Notes: generated by a model not told the origin, from the sequence alone. 55,850 nt of DNA from an uncultured Collinsella sp. (GCA_900768265.1 CAAGCF010000031.1:1-55850); one strand, 5' to 3'; numbered from the stretch's first letter, positions 17,578 through 26,559 are shown. Program-made: numbers and translations.

Positions 17578-17620
17578 CAAGACCACCACAAAGGCGCCTG
17601 TCCCCTTTGTGGTGGTCTTG
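17578..17620. repeat. Constant-loop hairpin between lgt and the DUF6020-like gene
   Basis: Perfect 17-bp arms CAAGACCACCACAAAGG (17578-17594) and CCTTTGTGGTGGTCTTG (17604-17620) enclose a 9-base loop CGCCTGTCC. The stop codon of lgt begins 2 bp later at 17622. The stem sequence is unrelated to the other copies, but the loop is the same. Confidence 0.8.
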
Positions 17621-17621
17621 G

Positions 17622-18443
17622 TTAGGCGTCCAGGTAGACGCGCTGGGGCTGGTTGCGGTGGCGGGCGAAGATGATGAGCGCCAGGCCGGCAATCACGAGC
17701 GGCAAACTCAGCAGCTGACCCATGGTTATGACGCCGCCCAGCAGATAGCCCAGCTGGGCATCGGGCACGCGCACAAACTCAATCAAAAAGCGAACGATGC
17801 CGTAGCCCATCACAAAGACGCCCATAAACGTACCCTGGGGCAGCAGCGGTTTTTTGCGACTGAGCACCTGCAGGATGCAGAAGAGCACAATGCCCTCTAG
17901 AAACGCCTCGTAGAGCTGGGAGGGATGGCGCGGCATATCGCCCGCGGTGCCGCCAAAGACCACACTCCAGGGCAGATCGGTCGGCTTACCCCACAGCTCA
18001 CCGTTTACGAAGTTGGCGCAGCGTCCCAGGCACAGCGCCAGCGGAGCGCCGATAACGGCAAGGTCGGCGATGGTCCAGGCGTCGAGCTTATACATGCGAC
18101 ACACGATGATGCCGCCCAAGATGCCGCCGACCAGGCCACCGTGGAAGCTCATGCCGCCCTCGTTGGTGGCAAAGATCTCGAGCGGGTGGGTCCAATAGTA
18201 GCCATCGCCGTAAAAGACGACGTAAAACAGGCGCGCGCCGATGATGAGGCCAAAGACCGCGCCGACCACGACGCTCGTCAGGTCATCAATCGTAATGTCG
18301 AAGCCCCAACGACGCTGTGTGCGGTACATAACGACCGCCGTAAGCAGGGCGCCGACCACATAGGCCAGGCCGTACCAGTAGATGGTGATGGGGCCCGCCG
18401 AGATCGCGACGGGATCAAGCATATGGTAGAGGTCGTTGAGCAT
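17622..18443 (-). CDS. lgt: Prolipoprotein diacylglyceryl transferase
   Basis: A 273-residue integral membrane enzyme that moves diacylglycerol from phosphatidylglycerol to the lipobox cysteine of prolipoproteins. It shows the family pattern SFHGGLVGGILGG, the Lgt signature GRCANFVNGELWG, and RHPSQLYEAFLEG. About seven membrane segments can be seen, as expected. It would process the two lipoproteins of this window (23723-25462 and 42592-43587). Confidence 0.97.
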   Translation of the reverse strand: MLNDLYHMLDPVAISAGPITIYWYGLAYVVGALLTAVVMYRTQRRWGFDITIDDLTSVVVGAVFGLIIGARLFYVVFYGDGYYWTHPLEIFATNEGGMSFHGGLVGGILGGIIVCRMYKLDAWTIADLAVIGAPLALCLGRCANFVNGELWGKPTDLPWSVVFGGTAGDMPRHPSQLYEAFLEGIVLFCILQVLSRKKPLLPQGTFMGVFVMGYGIVRFLIEFVRVPDAQLGYLLGGVITMGQLLSLPLVIAGLALIIFARHRNQPQRVYLDA

Positions 18444-18469
18444 ATCGATCCCTTGCTCCCTATATACAA

Positions 18470-18505
18470 ATGCGGCCGCGGGCCTTACGCTCGCAGCCGC
18501 ATATT
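18470..18505 (-). terminator. Inverted repeat after the NifU-like gene
   Basis: On the minus strand ATGCGGCTGCG and CGCGGCCGCAT pair across an 11-base loop, then TTTGT. It is a plausible weak terminator between the NifU-like gene and lgt. Confidence 0.5.
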
Positions 18506-18551
18506 TGGGCGTAACGTCTATGCGGAGCGTACCGTCCGCAGCTTTCGCGTC

Positions 18552-18830
18552 TTAGAACGGCGCGTACTCGTCGTACAGGTCCTCGGCCTCGCCGGAAGCA
18601 TTGACCTGCTCAACGCGGGTAACGCCGGGCACATGCTCCTTCAGGATGCGCTCGATACCCATGGAAAGGGTTAGCGAACTCATGGGGCAGCCGGCGCAGG
18701 CGCCCTGCAGCTCCAGCTTGACAACACCCTCGTCGTCGACGCCCACATACTCCATATCGCCGCCATCGGCCTGCAGGTTGGGGCGAATCTCTTCAAGAAC
18801 CTTCTTAAGCAGCTCTTCGTTAACAGCCAC
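18552..18830 (-). CDS. NifU-like iron-sulfur scaffold protein
   Basis: A 92-residue stand-alone NifU C-terminal domain. The CxxC at Cys45 and Cys48 (GACAGCPMSS) is the [4Fe-4S] assembly site, and LQADGGDMEYVG precedes it as in the family. It delivers clusters to apo-proteins in the cytosol. The start is a GTG at 18828-18830, five bases after AAGGAG. A GC-rich hairpin (CGCGGGC/GCCCGCG, about 18852-18868) sits in its 5' leader. Confidence 0.93.
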   Translation of the reverse strand: MAVNEELLKKVLEEIRPNLQADGGDMEYVGVDDEGVVKLELQGACAGCPMSSLTLSMGIERILKEHVPGVTRVEQVNASGEAEDLYDEYAPF

Positions 18831-19000
18831 AGGGGCTCCTTTCTCACAATAACGCGGGCACGCCCGCGGACAGGGGCTATGTTACTACAGCCATGTACCC
18901 GCTTAGGCGCCAGCCATGCGTGCGGACACGACTTTCACGAGCAGTCAATTTGGGACGGGGCTCTTTTGGCTGTTTTGCCGCCAGCTGGCGTTGGCACGCG

Positions 19001-19525
19001 TTACTGCCGAGCCTGTCCCCCGGTACCAATCTGGACATCGACGATGACCTGGCGGTAGCTGATGCCGCAGGAGTCGAGAATGCGGCGGCTGATACGGCCG
19101 TCATCGGTGTCGGCATACTTATTGTCCAGGTAGACGACCTCGCCCACGCCCACCTGCGCCAGGATCTTGGCGCAGTCGTGGCACGGGAACAGCGTGACGT
19201 AAACCGTGGAACCCTCGAGGTCCTTGAGCGAGCCACGGTAGTTGAGCACGGCGTTGGCCTCGGCATGGACCACGTAGTTGTGCTTGTCCTGCAGCGGGTC
19301 ATCGCTCGTTCCCCACGGGAAAAAGTCATCGTTGAGCGCCGAGGGCGTGCCGTTGTAACCCACCGAAAGGATGCGGTGGTTGGTGCTGGCGATGCACGCG
19401 CCCACCTGCGTGTTGGGATCCTTACTGCGGCGCTGCGCGGCGATGGCCACGCTCATAAAGAACTCGTCCCAGCTAATAACGTCGCGGCGCTTGCCCGACG
19501 CGGTTTGATGAAGATCGTCCGACAT
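19001..19525 (-). CDS. dCMP deaminase (ComEB-like)
   Basis: A 174-residue zinc enzyme that turns dCMP into dUMP for thymidylate synthesis. The catalytic zinc site is complete: His87-Ala-Glu89 in VVHAEANAVLNY and Cys115/Cys118 in FPCHDCAK. The N-terminal SWDEFFMSVAIAAQRRSKDPNTQVGA is typical. The ATG at 19525 follows CCGGAGGT; a longer frame to 19561 would add 12 residues upstream of this site and is rejected. A deaminase of another substrate is unlikely given the match. Confidence 0.93.
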   Translation of the reverse strand: MSDDLHQTASGKRRDVISWDEFFMSVAIAAQRRSKDPNTQVGACIASTNHRILSVGYNGTPSALNDDFFPWGTSDDPLQDKHNYVVHAEANAVLNYRGSLKDLEGSTVYVTLFPCHDCAKILAQVGVGEVVYLDNKYADTDDGRISRRILDSCGISYRQVIVDVQIGTGGQARQ

Positions 19526-19607
19526 GGCAGACACCTCCGGAATCGCAATAGTTTGGCCCATTGTAGCAGGTGAAAGGTAGGGGCGCTTGTCCCACCAGCC
19601 CCTCGCC

Positions 19608-20459
19608 CTACGCGCGGCGGGGCTTTTGGTTGATGCGGTAGAGCTCGGCGAGACCCCGCAACGTCAGCGCGTCGTCTACCGTCAGGCTATGGCCGACCAG
19701 CGCCGCAAGTGCCTCGGCATCGTCGCCGGTAATGACGATGGGCACATCGCCCTCCCCCGCGGCCTTGGTCGCGCGCATCTCGGCAAGCACCATGTCGAGC
19801 ATGCCGTCGATGCGGGCTACCTCGCCCAAAACCACACCCGAGCGCATGGCCTCACGCGTGTTGCGGCCGATAACATGCGTCGGCGCCGAGGGCTCAACCT
19901 GGGGTAGGCGCGCTGCTGCCGCCGAAAGCGAACGGGCGCCGAGGGCCAGGCCTGGCGCGATAACGCCGCCCACAAAGGTACCGTGCGCGTCGATGACCTC
20001 GATATTGGTCGTCGTGCCCAGGTCAATCACGATGCACGGCGAGCCGTAGACGGCGCGGGCCGCCACGGCATCGGCGATGCGGTCGGGGCCGATCTCGGCC
20101 GGATCGTCGTAGTGCACGGGTATGCCGGTCTTAAGTCCCGGCCCCACGGTGAGCACGCGCCCCGTGCAGGTGCGGGAAAGTGCCGCCTTCCACGGGCGCT
20201 CGAGCGCCGGGACCACGCAGCTCAGCACAGCAGCCGCGGGCACAAGCGCACCCGGCATGCCCGCATCGGCCGCCAGTGCGGCCATGACCTGCACGAGACG
20301 CATGCGCGCCTCGTCTGCTGTGATGCTCGACGGCGTGGTGATCTCGCACGTCGCAAGCGGACATTCCTGCGCCGCGGCCGAATCCTCTGCAAACAGACCA
20401 AAGCGAATGAACGTGTTGCCCACGTCGACCGTCAATATATATGCGCACCCATTAAGCAT
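19608..20459 (-). CDS. coaX: Type III pantothenate kinase
   Basis: A 283-residue kinase for the first step of coenzyme A synthesis. Conserved blocks are DVGNTFIRFGLF (phosphate 1), GPDRIADAVAARAVYG, DLGTTTNIEVID and VGGVIAPGLALGARSLSAAAARLP. The start at 20459 follows AAAGGAG; an upstream extension of 18 residues lies before that site and is rejected. It is divergent from the OPT transporter. Confidence 0.95.
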   Translation of the reverse strand: MLNGCAYILTVDVGNTFIRFGLFAEDSAAAQECPLATCEITTPSSITADEARMRLVQVMAALAADAGMPGALVPAAAVLSCVVPALERPWKAALSRTCTGRVLTVGPGLKTGIPVHYDDPAEIGPDRIADAVAARAVYGSPCIVIDLGTTTNIEVIDAHGTFVGGVIAPGLALGARSLSAAAARLPQVEPSAPTHVIGRNTREAMRSGVVLGEVARIDGMLDMVLAEMRATKAAGEGDVPIVITGDDAEALAALVGHSLTVDDALTLRGLAELYRINQKPRRA

Positions 20460-20651
20460 CGTCGGCGCTCCTTTCGTCTGTCCAGAAGTATATCGCCTAC
20501 CTAAACCAGTCATCCCAAAATGACTAGCTTGCGGCTATACTGGTGCGCGGTCGTTTGCGAGCTCACGCGGCGGCCCTTGGTAACCCGACTTCCCGCGCCG
20601 TATCCGTAGCGGCGCTCCCGGGGGAAGCGGATATACGCAAAGGAGTTTTAT

Positions 20652-22355
20652 ATGAGCAATCCCTCGAACCGCGCTTCGATGCGCGGGCAACTCACGCTGC
20701 GCGGCGTCGTCATCGGCGTCCTTGGCTGCGTGATCATCACGGCAAGCTCGGCCTACACCGCCCTCAAGATGGGCGCACTCCCCTGGCCGATCGTCTTCGC
20801 TGCCGTCATCTCGCTGTTCTTCCTGAAGCTCATGGGCAACGCCAGCCTCAACGAGGCAAACGTCACCCACACCATCATGTCCGCAGGCGCCATGGTCGCC
20901 GGCGGTCTGGCGTTTACCATCCCGGGTGCCTGGATGCTGGGCTATGCCGACCAGATCAGCTGGCTCGACATGTTTATCGTGGCACTCGCCGGCACTATCC
21001 TGGGCCTGTTGGCCACGGCACTCATCCACCGTCACTTTATCGTGGACGCCGCGCTGGAGTTCCCCACCGGCAACGCCGCAGCTCAGACCCTGCGCGCCAC
21101 CGAGGCCGGCGGCAAGACTGGCAAGCAGCTCTTTGGCTCCATGGCCATCGCCGGCATCTACAGCGTGCTTCGCGACGCCCTGGGCGTGGTGCCCAGCATG
21201 CTGTGCACGCTCAATATCCCCGGCGTTACCTTTGCCATCTACAACTCGCCCATGTTGCTCTCCGTCGGCTTTTTGGTGGGCTTCGCCCCCGTCGCTTTCT
21301 GGTTTGCCGGCGCGCTGCTGGGCAACTTTGGCATCATTGTCGGCGGCACCGCTGCCGGCCTGTTCGATGTTGTGACCGCACAGGGCATCGTCAAGTCCCT
21401 CGGCATGGGCCTTATGATGGGCTTTGGCGTCGCCGTCGTCCTCAAGGACATCCTGCCGCAGGTCGCCGGTATCGTCCGCGGCCTCGCCGCCGACAGCTCC
21501 ACCGACACCGACGAGCAGTCGCTCATCTCGGGCTCCCTTAAGCTCGACGCCGGTATCATCGGCCTAGGCGCTGCCGCCATCGCCGTGATCATCGCCATCG
21601 TGCTCGACCTTGGCCCCGTTCCGGCCGTCATCGTCACGCTGTTCACCTTTGTCACCACTATCATGAGCGCGCAGAGCTGCGGCCAGACGGGCATCGACCC
21701 CATGGAGATCTTCGGCCTCATCGTCATGCTCATCGTTGCCGCCTTCGCACAGCTCGCTCAGGTCAAACTGTTCTTTATCGCCGGCATCGTGGCCGTGGCG
21801 TGCGGCCTTGCGGGCGACGTCATGAACGACTTTAAGGCCGGCGCCGTGCTAGGCACCAACCCGCGCGCGCAGTGGGTCGGCCAGGCCATCGGCGGCATCG
21901 TGGGTGCTCTGGTCGCCGCCGCTGTCATGGTCGCGCTCGTCACCGCCTATGGCCCGGATGCCTTTGGCCCCGACAAGAGCTTCGTTGCCGCGCAGGCAAG
22001 CGTCGTCGCCACCATGGTCTCGGGCATCCCGAGCGTGCCGTGGTTCGCAGGCGGCTTTATCGCCGGTATCGTCATGTACTGGCTCGGCATTCCGGCCATG
22101 ATGATCGGCCTGGGCGTGTACCTGCCGTTCTACATGTCGCTCACGGCCTTCTTGGGCTCCTGTGTCAAGCTCGCTTACGACAAGTGGGCTGCACACCGCG
22201 ACGCTACTGCCGGTCTTTCGGACGAGGAGAAGGCCGCCAAGGATGCCGCCTTCCAGGAGCAGGGCCTGGTCGTTGCCAGCGGTCTGCTGGGCGGCGAGTC
22301 CATCGTCGGCGTTATCCTGGCGTTTGTCTCTGTTGGTCTGAGCCTGCTGGGGTAG
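20652..22355 (+). CDS. OPT-family transporter
   Basis: A 567-residue membrane protein with about 14-16 hydrophobic segments. The N-terminus (GVVIGVLGCVIITASSAYTALKMGALPWPIVFAAVIS) and EFPTGNAAAQTLRATEAGGKTGKQL match the oligopeptide/metal-chelate transporter family. The substrate (oligopeptides or a metal complex) cannot be told. AAAGGAG precedes the ATG. A TATACT-like -10 element lies near 20535-20540. The gene is followed by a clear terminator. Confidence 0.9.
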   Translation: MSNPSNRASMRGQLTLRGVVIGVLGCVIITASSAYTALKMGALPWPIVFAAVISLFFLKLMGNASLNEANVTHTIMSAGAMVAGGLAFTIPGAWMLGYADQISWLDMFIVALAGTILGLLATALIHRHFIVDAALEFPTGNAAAQTLRATEAGGKTGKQLFGSMAIAGIYSVLRDALGVVPSMLCTLNIPGVTFAIYNSPMLLSVGFLVGFAPVAFWFAGALLGNFGIIVGGTAAGLFDVVTAQGIVKSLGMGLMMGFGVAVVLKDILPQVAGIVRGLAADSSTDTDEQSLISGSLKLDAGIIGLGAAAIAVIIAIVLDLGPVPAVIVTLFTFVTTIMSAQSCGQTGIDPMEIFGLIVMLIVAAFAQLAQVKLFFIAGIVAVACGLAGDVMNDFKAGAVLGTNPRAQWVGQAIGGIVGALVAAAVMVALVTAYGPDAFGPDKSFVAAQASVVATMVSGIPSVPWFAGGFIAGIVMYWLGIPAMMIGLGVYLPFYMSLTAFLGSCVKLAYDKWAAHRDATAGLSDEEKAAKDAAFQEQGLVVASGLLGGESIVGVILAFVSVGLSLLG

Positions 22356-22380
22356 GCCGAACAACAACGCACCAGTGCAG

Positions 22381-22417
22381 AGCGCGGGGTCGGAATCAAA
22401 CCGGCCCCGCGCTTTTT
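22381..22417 (+). terminator. Terminator of the OPT transporter gene
   Basis: AGCGCGGGGTCGG and CCGGCCCCGCGCT form a stem followed by TTTTTT. Confidence 0.92.
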
Positions 22418-22570
22418 TGTCTATTTGGCTCTTATGATCCTCGCGGCGTTTTAGCCATGTCGATTGGCCTGACTTCCAGGTCAACAAACCTTGTCTGACA
22501 CCTCGCCCAACGCGGTGTAGAGTAAAGACGACAGACGCAAGAAGCGGCTCAGAAGCTAAACGAGGTAAGC

Positions 22571-23710
22571 ATGGAACTCGATAAACAACAAATCAAGCGG
22601 CTGCGCGAGCGTCATCATCGTCGTCACGGTATACGCCCTGCACACAGCGAGGCCATGGAGAATGCCACCCGTTTCCTTAAGCAGGCATTCAACATTCGCG
22701 AGGGACGCGCGCCCTATCACGTGATTCGCAAACGCTTTGTAAACGGGGCGCGCCTGACCGGCACTCACCTGTGCATCCTCATCATCGCCATGCTCATCGC
22801 GAGCATCGGCCTCGATATCGACTCGGATATCGCCATTGTAGGTGCCATGCTCATCTGCCCGCTTATGGGATCGGTCCTTGCCATGGCATATGGCATCGCC
22901 ACGCTCGACCGCGAGATTACCGTCGAGGCCGTCGCGAGCTTGGCTCTACAGATGGCCTTTTGCCTGGTCACGTCCACGCTGTACTTTAAGCTCTCGCCCC
23001 TTGGCACCACCACGGCCGCCATCATCGACAATTCGACACCGACTGTGTGGGACCTTGCCGTCGCGCTCGCGGGCGGCTTTGCGGGTGGCCTGGGCAACTC
23101 GCGCGATCAGGAACCTGCCACGCTCATCGCCGGCGTGGCCGTGGCGACCGCGCTCATGCCGCCCCTGTGCGCGGCGGGCTATGGCATCGCCATCGCGAGC
23201 GGGTCGCTGTTCTTCTCAGCCCTCTACGAGTTTGGCATCAACGTCGTCTTTATCGCGCTGGCGGCCGAAGCCGTATTGCTTCTTTTACGTGTACCGCTCA
23301 AGCGTGACCTCAACGGCGACGGCATTGTGACCGCCGAGGAAAACGCCGAGGTCGATGAGCTGTCACACAAGGTGCGCCGCCGCATCATCGTGGGTACGGT
23401 GATCTTTGCCATCCCCTGCATCGTTATGACCGCGGGGTCTATTGGCTCAGCGCAGGCCGGCGTGCAGGACGGCTATGGCGTCACCGAAACTACGCGCGAG
23501 CTTGCCGCGGTACTGCCAGGCTTTAAGGATTACACCGTCGCCGTCGAGACCTCGGCCACCGAAGGCGACGAGGAGGGCATCGTCGAGCGCGAGATTGTCG
23601 CCCATGTGACGACAAGCGAGACACTTGGGGCGCATGACCGTCACATCGCCCGCAAGCTCATCGACCTCAATGTGCCCGAACTCGATCGCGTGGAGTTCGA
23701 TGTGAAGTGA
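22571..23710 (+). CDS. DUF389 membrane protein
   Basis: A 379-residue membrane protein with the DUF389 core: GARLTGTHLCILIIAMLIASIGLDIDSDIAIVGAMLICPLMGSVLAMAYG, then LAGGFAGGLGNSRDQEPATLIAGVAVATALMPPLCAAGYGIA. The C-terminal 100 residues, after a last helix near 285, are a soluble domain. The family's function is unknown. The GAGGTAAGC site before the ATG supports the start. It is a single-gene unit, convergent with the sulfotransferase gene. Confidence 0.9.
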   Translation: MELDKQQIKRLRERHHRRHGIRPAHSEAMENATRFLKQAFNIREGRAPYHVIRKRFVNGARLTGTHLCILIIAMLIASIGLDIDSDIAIVGAMLICPLMGSVLAMAYGIATLDREITVEAVASLALQMAFCLVTSTLYFKLSPLGTTTAAIIDNSTPTVWDLAVALAGGFAGGLGNSRDQEPATLIAGVAVATALMPPLCAAGYGIAIASGSLFFSALYEFGINVVFIALAAEAVLLLLRVPLKRDLNGDGIVTAEENAEVDELSHKVRRRIIVGTVIFAIPCIVMTAGSIGSAQAGVQDGYGVTETTRELAAVLPGFKDYTVAVETSATEGDEEGIVEREIVAHVTTSETLGAHDRHIARKLIDLNVPELDRVEFDVK

Positions 23711-23722
23711 TGCGGGGCGGCC

Positions 23723-25462
23723 CTACAGCTCGTACTTGTACACACGGTAGATGTACTTCTCGGCTTCCATCTCGTAGGTGGCGATGGGCAGTCCGTAGCG
23801 GTCGTACTCGATAAAGGTCTTGGCCATGCCCGATGCCACGAGTATGCTGTTCAAATTGCCGACGCGCTGCGCACTGCTGACGTAGCCCGAGAACGGCACC
23901 GCGATCTGGTCCACAAGCTCGTAGGTGCGCGCCGTCTCGTCCGCTGTAAAGATGCGACTAAACGAATGCGTACCCTTGTTGTAGTCGGTCACCACCGCGG
24001 CGCCCAGCTGGCCCCAGTCGAACTTGGGATAGCTTTCGGCCGCACCAAAGTTGTTGTCGTACAGCAGCACCTGGTAGCAACCGGTCGTTGCCGCGTCAGA
24101 ACTCGGCAGATACGTCACGCTGTGCTGGCCCGCATTGAGCGAAAAATCGCCCTGGGCTTGCAGCAGCTTGTCCTCAAAGCCCGAACCGGCCCAGAAATCG
24201 GGTGAGCCCATGAGCCAATCGACCGTAGGCGTGCCGTAGATATCGGCGAGTTTGATGACCGTCGAGGTTTCGCGCGAGCTGAGCAGGACGGTACCGCCGC
24301 CGAGCCACTGGATCGTGTTGATATGGATCCAATCCAGGTCGCCGTCCGATGCCACCCTGGCGCTCGCTTTGAGATCGGGAAATATGTCGCCTAGGTCTAC
24401 AACGAGAGAAACGGCGCCCGTTGCTATGTCGATCTTGATGATGAGGTCCTCGACATTAACGCGCTCGTCCTCGCTCTTCTTGGCCGCCGCACGGTCGACG
24501 TCCAAGTCGGCTTCGGAGCCGGCATTGCTAGCTAGAACCAGCAGGTTGCCGTCGTCGTCGAAGGCGTAGTCGTGGTGCAGCTCGTAGTCGCCGGTGCTCC
24601 AGACATTCACCACCTGGCCGATGGCGTTGATCTGGGCCATCTTGGTCGTCGAGACGCTCATAATCATGCTGCCGTCGCCCGGGAACAGCAGGCGATGGCT
24701 GCGGTAGCCGATGATCGGCACCTCGCCGCGGATCTGACCCGCGTTGTCGTAGAGATACATGAAGTCGAGCTTGGACGAGTCGTTGCCCAAGATGGTAAAG
24801 AGGCCATCGGCGAGCGGCGTGTTGGATTCCCCCGCCGTGACGGTGAGGCATTTCTCCTCCTCACCCTTGAGCGCCGACGTCTTGACGGTGAACGTCGAAG
24901 TGCGGCTGGTGCCATCTTGTGCCGCGCAGGTGAGAGTCACCGTGTTTTTGTGGTTGGGAATGAGGCCGATGACCTTGAACTCGTGCTCCGTCGCCGACGT
25001 ATCGCCGTCGCGAGGCGTACGGGAAAAGGCAGCCACTTTGGGGGAATCAGCGAATTTCTTACGGCCGGCGACCTCGTAAGTGACGACTACGGGATCTGTC
25101 GTTGCAAAACGCACGTAGCAACTCAGGGTGTCGGTACCAAAGGGATCGGTTTTGACAAACGGGGCAGTTTCGTCGTAGTCGCCTGCAGCGTACTCGGCAT
25201 CGAGCTGTTCTTTGATGGCAGCCTGTTTCTCGACGTTGTAGGTCGCGATGATCTGATTGTGGAGCTTCTTTTGCTCATCGGTGAGTCCGTCGTCCGCGTT
25301 AGACATATCGTTCGCATCGGCTCCGGCAGCAGAGCAGCCTGCAAGTCCCGCGTTCGTCAGTGCCAACGTGCCCGCCGCCATGCCCGCAAGGGCAGCACGA
25401 CGCGTGAGCGGCCAGCCGCCTTCGTTACTCGATCCCATGTCGTCACCATCGAAGAATTCCAT
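23723..25462 (-). CDS. Aryl-sulfate sulfotransferase (ASST), Tat lipoprotein
   Basis: A 579-residue exported enzyme of the arylsulfate sulfotransferase family, which moves sulfate from one phenolic ester to another without PAPS. The N-terminus holds a twin-arginine motif (LTRRAALAG, Arg21-Arg22) and a lipobox ending at Cys43 (NAGLAGC), so it should be a Tat-exported lipoprotein. An Ig-like N-terminal region is followed by the propeller with ELHHDYAFDDDGNLLVLAS, which contains the His pair around the catalytic His of the family. The start follows AAGGAAG eight bases upstream. A host- or diet-derived phenol sulfate as substrate is inferred from the likely gut habitat. Confidence 0.85.
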   Translation of the reverse strand: MEFFDGDDMGSSNEGGWPLTRRAALAGMAAGTLALTNAGLAGCSAAGADANDMSNADDGLTDEQKKLHNQIIATYNVEKQAAIKEQLDAEYAAGDYDETAPFVKTDPFGTDTLSCYVRFATTDPVVVTYEVAGRKKFADSPKVAAFSRTPRDGDTSATEHEFKVIGLIPNHKNTVTLTCAAQDGTSRTSTFTVKTSALKGEEEKCLTVTAGESNTPLADGLFTILGNDSSKLDFMYLYDNAGQIRGEVPIIGYRSHRLLFPGDGSMIMSVSTTKMAQINAIGQVVNVWSTGDYELHHDYAFDDDGNLLVLASNAGSEADLDVDRAAAKKSEDERVNVEDLIIKIDIATGAVSLVVDLGDIFPDLKASARVASDGDLDWIHINTIQWLGGGTVLLSSRETSTVIKLADIYGTPTVDWLMGSPDFWAGSGFEDKLLQAQGDFSLNAGQHSVTYLPSSDAATTGCYQVLLYDNNFGAAESYPKFDWGQLGAAVVTDYNKGTHSFSRIFTADETARTYELVDQIAVPFSGYVSSAQRVGNLNSILVASGMAKTFIEYDRYGLPIATYEMEAEKYIYRVYKYEL

Positions 25463-25609
25463 CGCTGCCGCTTCCTTCATATTCCAGGGCACTTGCCAAG
25501 CTCTGTCCAATTTAAGACTCGAAGCTTAACAAACGCCCCTTAAGGTTAGCTTAGGCTCGCGGCAGCTGGAGCTGTTAGCCGCAAGACGCACAGGGGACGC
25601 AGGAATGCG

Positions 25610-25642
25610 ATGATCCGTTTTCCTCCGTCCCCAGCGGATCAT
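25610..25642. repeat. Hairpin overlapping the AAC(3)-like gene stop codon
   Basis: ATGATCCG (25610-25617) pairs with CGGATCAT (25635-25642) across a 17-base loop, TTTTCCTCCGTCCCCAG. The stop codon 25639-25641 lies in the right arm. Its loop ends in GTCCCC, as in the other members of the family. Confidence 0.7.
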
Positions 25643-26436
25643 TCGGGGCGGCCGCGATGGCGCTCAATCCAGCCCAAGGCAAAGTCGACAAGCTCGCGTT
25701 GGCGCATAAAACGGATCGTCCCGTTACCAAGGGCCGCCGTGTGAACCGGGCATTCACGCTCAAAAGCAGCGCCGATCTCGTCGAAGTCCTCGCCGTCGAC
25801 AAAAAGTGTGCGGTACTCCTTCCACACGCGCTGGCCGTTTTCCATGATCGCGCTGTGCTCCACACAGTCGTGCTTGCCGGGGTACTGCGCACGGGCATCT
25901 GCCAAATGCAGTGACGTATTCTTGTCATAGCCAACGCCCACCAGCAGCACGTAGCCGTCCAAATCGTACAGACGCGCGATGGGCGATTCATCGCCAAAGA
26001 TGTTGCTCAGGTCGTGGTTCTCCGTCAGGAATTGCGCATGCTGGCCGTTTGCCGCCACTGAACGCGCTGGGTGATCGCTGCGAAACGTGCCCGGCCACGT
26101 CCGGAACATCTCAGCCACGGCACCCATCGTGTTGGTGGGCGTAATGCGCTTGTCATAGGCAGGCCAGTTATCGCGAATCAGCTGCCACCATTCTTGAGGT
26201 TCCTGCCAATGAACACCGCTCTCGGGGTCCAGGTTTTTCCAGGATTGCGTCGGCATCATGATGGTGCCGGTCTCGCCCACCGTCTGGAGCAGCGCCTCGA
26301 TCACCGGCTGCGCGCCGCCGCACACATATCCAAGCGCGCTGAGCGAGCAATGGACCATAACTGTCTGCCCTGCGCACATACCGACGGCGGAGAGCGCGTC
26401 GAGGATATCCTGCTTAAGCACGATTTGCCGATCCAT
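25639..26436 (-). CDS. AAC(3)-family aminoglycoside N-acetyltransferase-like protein
   Basis: A 265-residue acetyl-CoA-dependent transferase of the antibiotic NAT family. The N-terminal VMVHCSLSALGYVCGGAQPVIEALLQTVGETGTIMMPT, the HPARSVAANG block and LLVGVGYDKNTSLHLAD are all family hallmarks. Many chromosomal members do not modify aminoglycosides, so resistance should not be assumed. The ATG at 26436 follows AGGGG; a longer frame to 26556 is rejected. A 13-bp inverted repeat lies about 40 bp upstream. Confidence 0.87.
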   Translation of the reverse strand: MDRQIVLKQDILDALSAVGMCAGQTVMVHCSLSALGYVCGGAQPVIEALLQTVGETGTIMMPTQSWKNLDPESGVHWQEPQEWWQLIRDNWPAYDKRITPTNTMGAVAEMFRTWPGTFRSDHPARSVAANGQHAQFLTENHDLSNIFGDESPIARLYDLDGYVLLVGVGYDKNTSLHLADARAQYPGKHDCVEHSAIMENGQRVWKEYRTLFVDGEDFDEIGAAFERECPVHTAALGNGTIRFMRQRELVDFALGWIERHRGRPE

Positions 26437-26474
26437 TGCCGTTTCCCCTCTATCCCCACGCATCAGTTTCTTTT

Positions 26475-26519
26475 GCGTCATGCGCCGAAATAACACACGG
26501 GCCATGCGGCGCATGACGC
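26475..26519. repeat. 13-bp inverted repeat upstream of the AAC(3)-like gene
   Basis: GCGTCATGCGCCG (26475-26487) and CGGCGCATGACGC (26507-26519) are perfect inverted copies with a 19-base spacer. No T-run follows on the minus strand, so it is less like a terminator of the upstream dehydrogenase and might be an operator or leader hairpin. Confidence 0.55.
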
Positions 26520-26559
26520 TGCAAATGATACTTTCCCAATGTTGCCGAGGGATCATTAT

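Noticed and set aside
18945..18975. Possible further constant-loop hairpin (GGGACGGGGCTC region)
   Set aside because: The arms do not pair well enough, so it cannot be counted with the six clear copies.
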